Shown: piece by piece, positions 41,388-41,577 of the stretch
Position numbering within the stretch: the stretch's first letter is position 1
Layout of the letters: each line of letters begins with the position of its first letter
DNA from: Bauldia sp.
GTDB taxonomy: Bacteria; Pseudomonadota; Alphaproteobacteria; Rhizobiales; Kaistiaceae
Length of the DNA stretch: 41,577 nt
Direction of reading: 5' to 3'
Assembly (NCBI RefSeq): GCF_020442045.1
Contig: NZ_JAGRLA010000035.1
Span: forward strand, 1-41,577
Program-made: the position numbers and the translations under genes
The notes under the pieces: generated by a model
Databases searched by the model: none
Seen by the model: the letters and a program-made list of their open reading frames with translations, nothing else
What the model was told of the DNA's origin: nothing

Positions 41388-41577
41388 TTATCCCCGCCCG
41401 CGGCCGAACCAGCCGAGAATCCCGCGGCGGCGCTTCTCCCGCGATGTCCGGATGATCCTGTTGAAGCGCCGGACGAACCGCTTGTGCTTCTTGATCAACT
41501 GCGTGTGCGCCTCCGACAGTTTCCCATGCGCCTCCCGCAATTGCCGGTGCGACTCGCCCAGGCGCCGATGCGCCTCC
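41388..41577 (-). CDS. C-terminal end of a heptad-repeat coiled-coil protein (partial)
   Basis: The minus strand reads open from the window edge to TAA at 41390-41388, giving 63 residues. The first ~42 are six consecutive seven-residue units of pattern (E/K/R)(A/S/K)HxxLx: the first four begin EAH, ESH, EAH, EAH with Leu at the sixth place, then KKH and RRF units. This predicts a strong coiled coil. A very basic tail with REKRRRGILGWFGRGRG ends it. The family cannot be named from the tail. In polysaccharide loci such coiled coils occur at the ends of glycosyltransferases, methyltransferase/kinases or chain-length rulers. The protein's start is outside the window. It converges with the Mur ligase gene, 21 bases away. 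Confidence 0.65.
   Translation of the reverse strand, partial: EAHRRLGESHRQLREAHGKLSEAHTQLIKKHKRFVRRFNRIIRTSREKRRRGILGWFGRGRG

Noticed and set aside
41388..41577. CRISPR-like or simple tandem DNA repeat at the right edge
   Set aside because: The 21-base periodicity is imperfect and in frame with a protein heptad; no constant repeat with variable spacers. No CRISPR array was seen anywhere in the window.

Overview
The window looks like chromosomal DNA of a GC-rich alphaproteobacterium, probably of the order Hyphomicrobiales (Rhizobiales). The evidence is strong G/C third-position bias, GGAGG-type ribosome sites with frequent GTG/TTG starts and 4-base gene overlaps, a rhizobial-type palindromic intergenic element (21108-21237), many ABC sugar uptake and sugar-acid genes, and a tamA-tamB pair. 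The assignment is inference from sequence character; there is no rRNA or other marker gene here. Layout, left to right: (1) 1-1478 is a more A/T-rich patch with the decayed 3' end of an IS1-like transposase and a NYN-domain (LabA/DUF88-like) putative nuclease. (2) 1479-10859, all on the minus strand, is an eight-gene operon: periplasmic sugar-binding protein, ABC ATPase, a double-length fused ABC permease, SDR dehydrogenase, 3-hydroxyacyl-CoA-dehydrogenase-fold dehydrogenase, beta-keto acid cleavage enzyme (BKACE, formerly DUF849), and two tandem SMP-30/gluconolactonase-type lactonases. A divergent GntR/FCD regulator (10999-11676) and a perfect palindrome (10906-10922) sit at its promoter end. 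(3) 11692-17904 is tamA-tamB. (4) 18258-24033 holds two divergent pairs, kduD-like SDR / allophanate hydrolase and LysR regulator / dihydroxyacid dehydratase. (5) 24063-27599 holds an SDR with a divergent TetR regulator and paired operators, a Popeye-like membrane cyclic-nucleotide-binding protein, and a 2-oxoglutarate/Fe(II) oxygenase. (6) 27884-32237 is a dihydroxyacetone kinase operon, dhaL-dhaM-HPr-EI-(HTH protein)-dhaK, that encodes its own complete PEP phosphorelay. (7) 32405-41577 is a surface polysaccharide locus: rmlC-B-D-A for dTDP-L-rhamnose, then an asparagine-synthetase-like protein, a glycosyltransferase, a DegT-type aminotransferase, an Mpl-like Mur ligase and, on the opposite strand, the end of a heptad-repeat coiled-coil protein. 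How the genes work together: the operon in (2) reads as a route from uptake of a sugar, through oxidation to a lactone and hydrolysis to an aldonate, to oxidation to a 3-keto acid and acetyl-CoA-dependent C-C cleavage. The closest described logic is oxidative 2-deoxyribose/2-deoxyribonate catabolism, but the double lactonase, the fused permease and the HAD-fold dehydrogenase suggest a variant or another substrate. Region (6) is a self-contained DHA-phosphorylating PTS whose DhaM, HPr and EI are separate genes instead of one multidomain protein. Region (7) combines rhamnose donor synthesis with two ATP-dependent amide-forming enzyme families and an aminotransferase, suggesting an amino- or amide-decorated glycan. 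These two loci, (2) and (7), are the best candidates for undescribed biology.
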